Assembly (NCBI GenBank): GCA_045645985.1
Contig: JAZRJV010000035.1
Location: 1-21,126 of the forward strand
Direction: 5' to 3'
DNA from: RGIG9060 sp045645985
GTDB taxonomy: Bacteria; Spirochaetota; Spirochaetia; Treponematales; Treponemataceae
Length of the DNA: 21,126 bases
The position numbers and the translations under genes were made by a program. This document shows positions 20,385 to 21,126 of the stretch, in pieces. Positions within the stretch are counted from its first letter, which is position 1. Each line of letters starts with the position of its first letter. The notes under the pieces are model-generated. The model was not told the DNA's origin and made no database searches. It saw only the letters and a list, made by a program, of their open reading frames with translations.

Positions 20385-21126
20385 ATGCTCGTTTCACAAA
20401 ACAAAACACGCCGGAACTACAAAGATTCAGTCTTCGTAGATTTATTTGCCCACGACATAACTGCAAAAGAAAATTTTATTTCGCTGTACAACGCCTTACA
20501 TGGAACAAATCTCAACGCAGAAACTACGGAAATTCAACCAGTTATGATTGAAAAAGTTCTTTACATGAAGTATTACAACGATGTGGCTATGTTAGTTGAC
20601 GGAAAAATCGTTGTCATGATTGAACATCAGTCCACCATCAACGAAAATATGCCATTTCGATTTTTGGAATACATCGCAAGAATCTACGAAAAAATTACCA
20701 ATCCAAAGGAAAAGTTCGAGCGGAAGTTAATGAAACTCCCAGTTCCAGAATTTTATGTTTTTTACAACGGAAAAGAAGATTTTCCATCCGAAAGCGAAAT
20801 GAAATTATCCGACGCTTTCATAAAACTTGATGAAAATCTAGATTACAATTCCGACCTCAAAAAACATATTGAAAAACACAATTTTCCCCTTGAAATATCT
20901 GTAAAAGTGATTAATATTAATGTAGATAAAGAAAATCCTGTTTTAAATCGTTGCGAAGCGCTAAAAGAATATTCTGAGTTCATGGAGCAAGTTCGCTTTA
21001 ATGTTGAAAACAAAATTCCTGAGGCACTTACAGTCGCAATCAAGCAATCGATAAAACAAGGCTTTCTTTCAGAATATCTTAGCCGAAAATCCACGGAGGT
21101 TGAAAACATGTTACTAACAGAATACG
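20385..21126 (+). CDS. Rpn-family PD-(D/E)XK nuclease / putative transposase, 3' end outside window
   Basis: ATG 20385 follows TTGGAGAAAA, and the frame stays open to the right edge (247 codons visible). The N-terminus NYKDSVFVDLFAHD is the typical start of the PDDEXK transposase group. The active-site segment is YYNDVAMLVDGKIVVMIEHQST, with Asp66, Glu80 and Gln82, followed by NMPFRFLEYIARIYEKI. Later LPVPEFYVFYNGKEDFP is also family-typical. It belongs to a different subfamily from the 18488 gene: the proteins are clearly diverged although their leaders are alike. The gene has no in-window partner repeats; whether it has them on the right cannot be seen. The QG-rich tail expected at the C-terminus is not reached. 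Confidence 0.9.
   Translation, partial: MLVSQNKTRRNYKDSVFVDLFAHDITAKENFISLYNALHGTNLNAETTEIQPVMIEKVLYMKYYNDVAMLVDGKIVVMIEHQSTINENMPFRFLEYIARIYEKITNPKEKFERKLMKLPVPEFYVFYNGKEDFPSESEMKLSDAFIKLDENLDYNSDLKKHIEKHNFPLEISVKVININVDKENPVLNRCEALKEYSEFMEQVRFNVENKIPEALTVAIKQSIKQGFLSEYLSRKSTEVENMLLTEY

Noticed and set aside
20391..20402. GTTTCACAAAAC shared between the second Rpn coding start and the repeat hairpin
   Set aside because: Twelve AT-rich bases within coding sequence can match by chance, and the flanks do not align.
1..21126. CRISPR array, tRNA or rRNA genes
   Set aside because: No regularly spaced short repeats and no recognisable tRNA or rRNA segments were seen on either strand. A tRNAscan or CRISPR finder run would settle this.

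Overview
The window is AT-rich DNA that looks like a host-associated Treponema (oral, gut or rumen spirochaete). The case rests on two Rpn/PD-(D/E)XK putative-transposase genes of the type first catalogued in Treponema denticola, lipoproteins with relaxed spirochaetal lipoboxes, a MurA with Asp in place of the catalytic Cys, and AT-biased codon use. The genus is an inference; no rRNA or tRNA gene was seen.

Layout. (1) Positions 1-3590 are accessory: the 3' part of an MmeI-like DNA methyltransferase or restriction-modification enzyme, two small unrecognised genes closely linked to it, and a KilA-N gene bracketed by a 36-bp imperfect direct repeat. (2) Positions 3675-6248 are core: pepT immediately followed by murA, closed by a strong terminator shared with the opposite strand. 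(3) Positions 6247-9063, minus strand, hold a two-gene unit of membrane proteins with LptF/LptG-like topology, one carrying TPR-like repeats. (4) Positions 9081-9773, minus strand, hold a STAS-domain anti-sigma-antagonist-like protein with a C-terminal zinc ribbon, under a consensus-quality promoter. (5) Positions 9808-11410 hold a divergent pair, an SDR oxidoreductase (minus) and a TrmJ/SpoU-type RNA methyltransferase (plus), separated by 46 bp. (6) Positions 11469-17338, minus strand, form a five-gene run: ECF-like sigma factor, membrane protein with a DUF4384-like domain, exported caspase-like protease, SH3-type lipoprotein and ABC-F ATPase. (7) Positions 17471-21126 hold a small membrane protein, then a mobile-looking region: an Rpn gene between two copies of a ~300-bp structured direct repeat (145-bp core, 144/145 identical), a small lipoprotein with an elaborate promoter and leader, and a second, partial Rpn gene whose leader shares a 19-mer with the first.

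The main points of interest are the nested-palindrome repeat around the Rpn gene, the ECF sigma/DUF4384/caspase/SH3 operon, the repeated arrangement in which first genes of transcription units have a -10-like box only 6-8 nt from the start codon and no Shine-Dalgarno (candidate leaderless mRNAs), the TPR-bearing LptF/LptG-like pair, and a 21-bp inverted repeat lying exactly between the -35 and -10 of a lipoprotein promoter. All functional assignments come from reading the sequence by eye; no database search or structure prediction was run.
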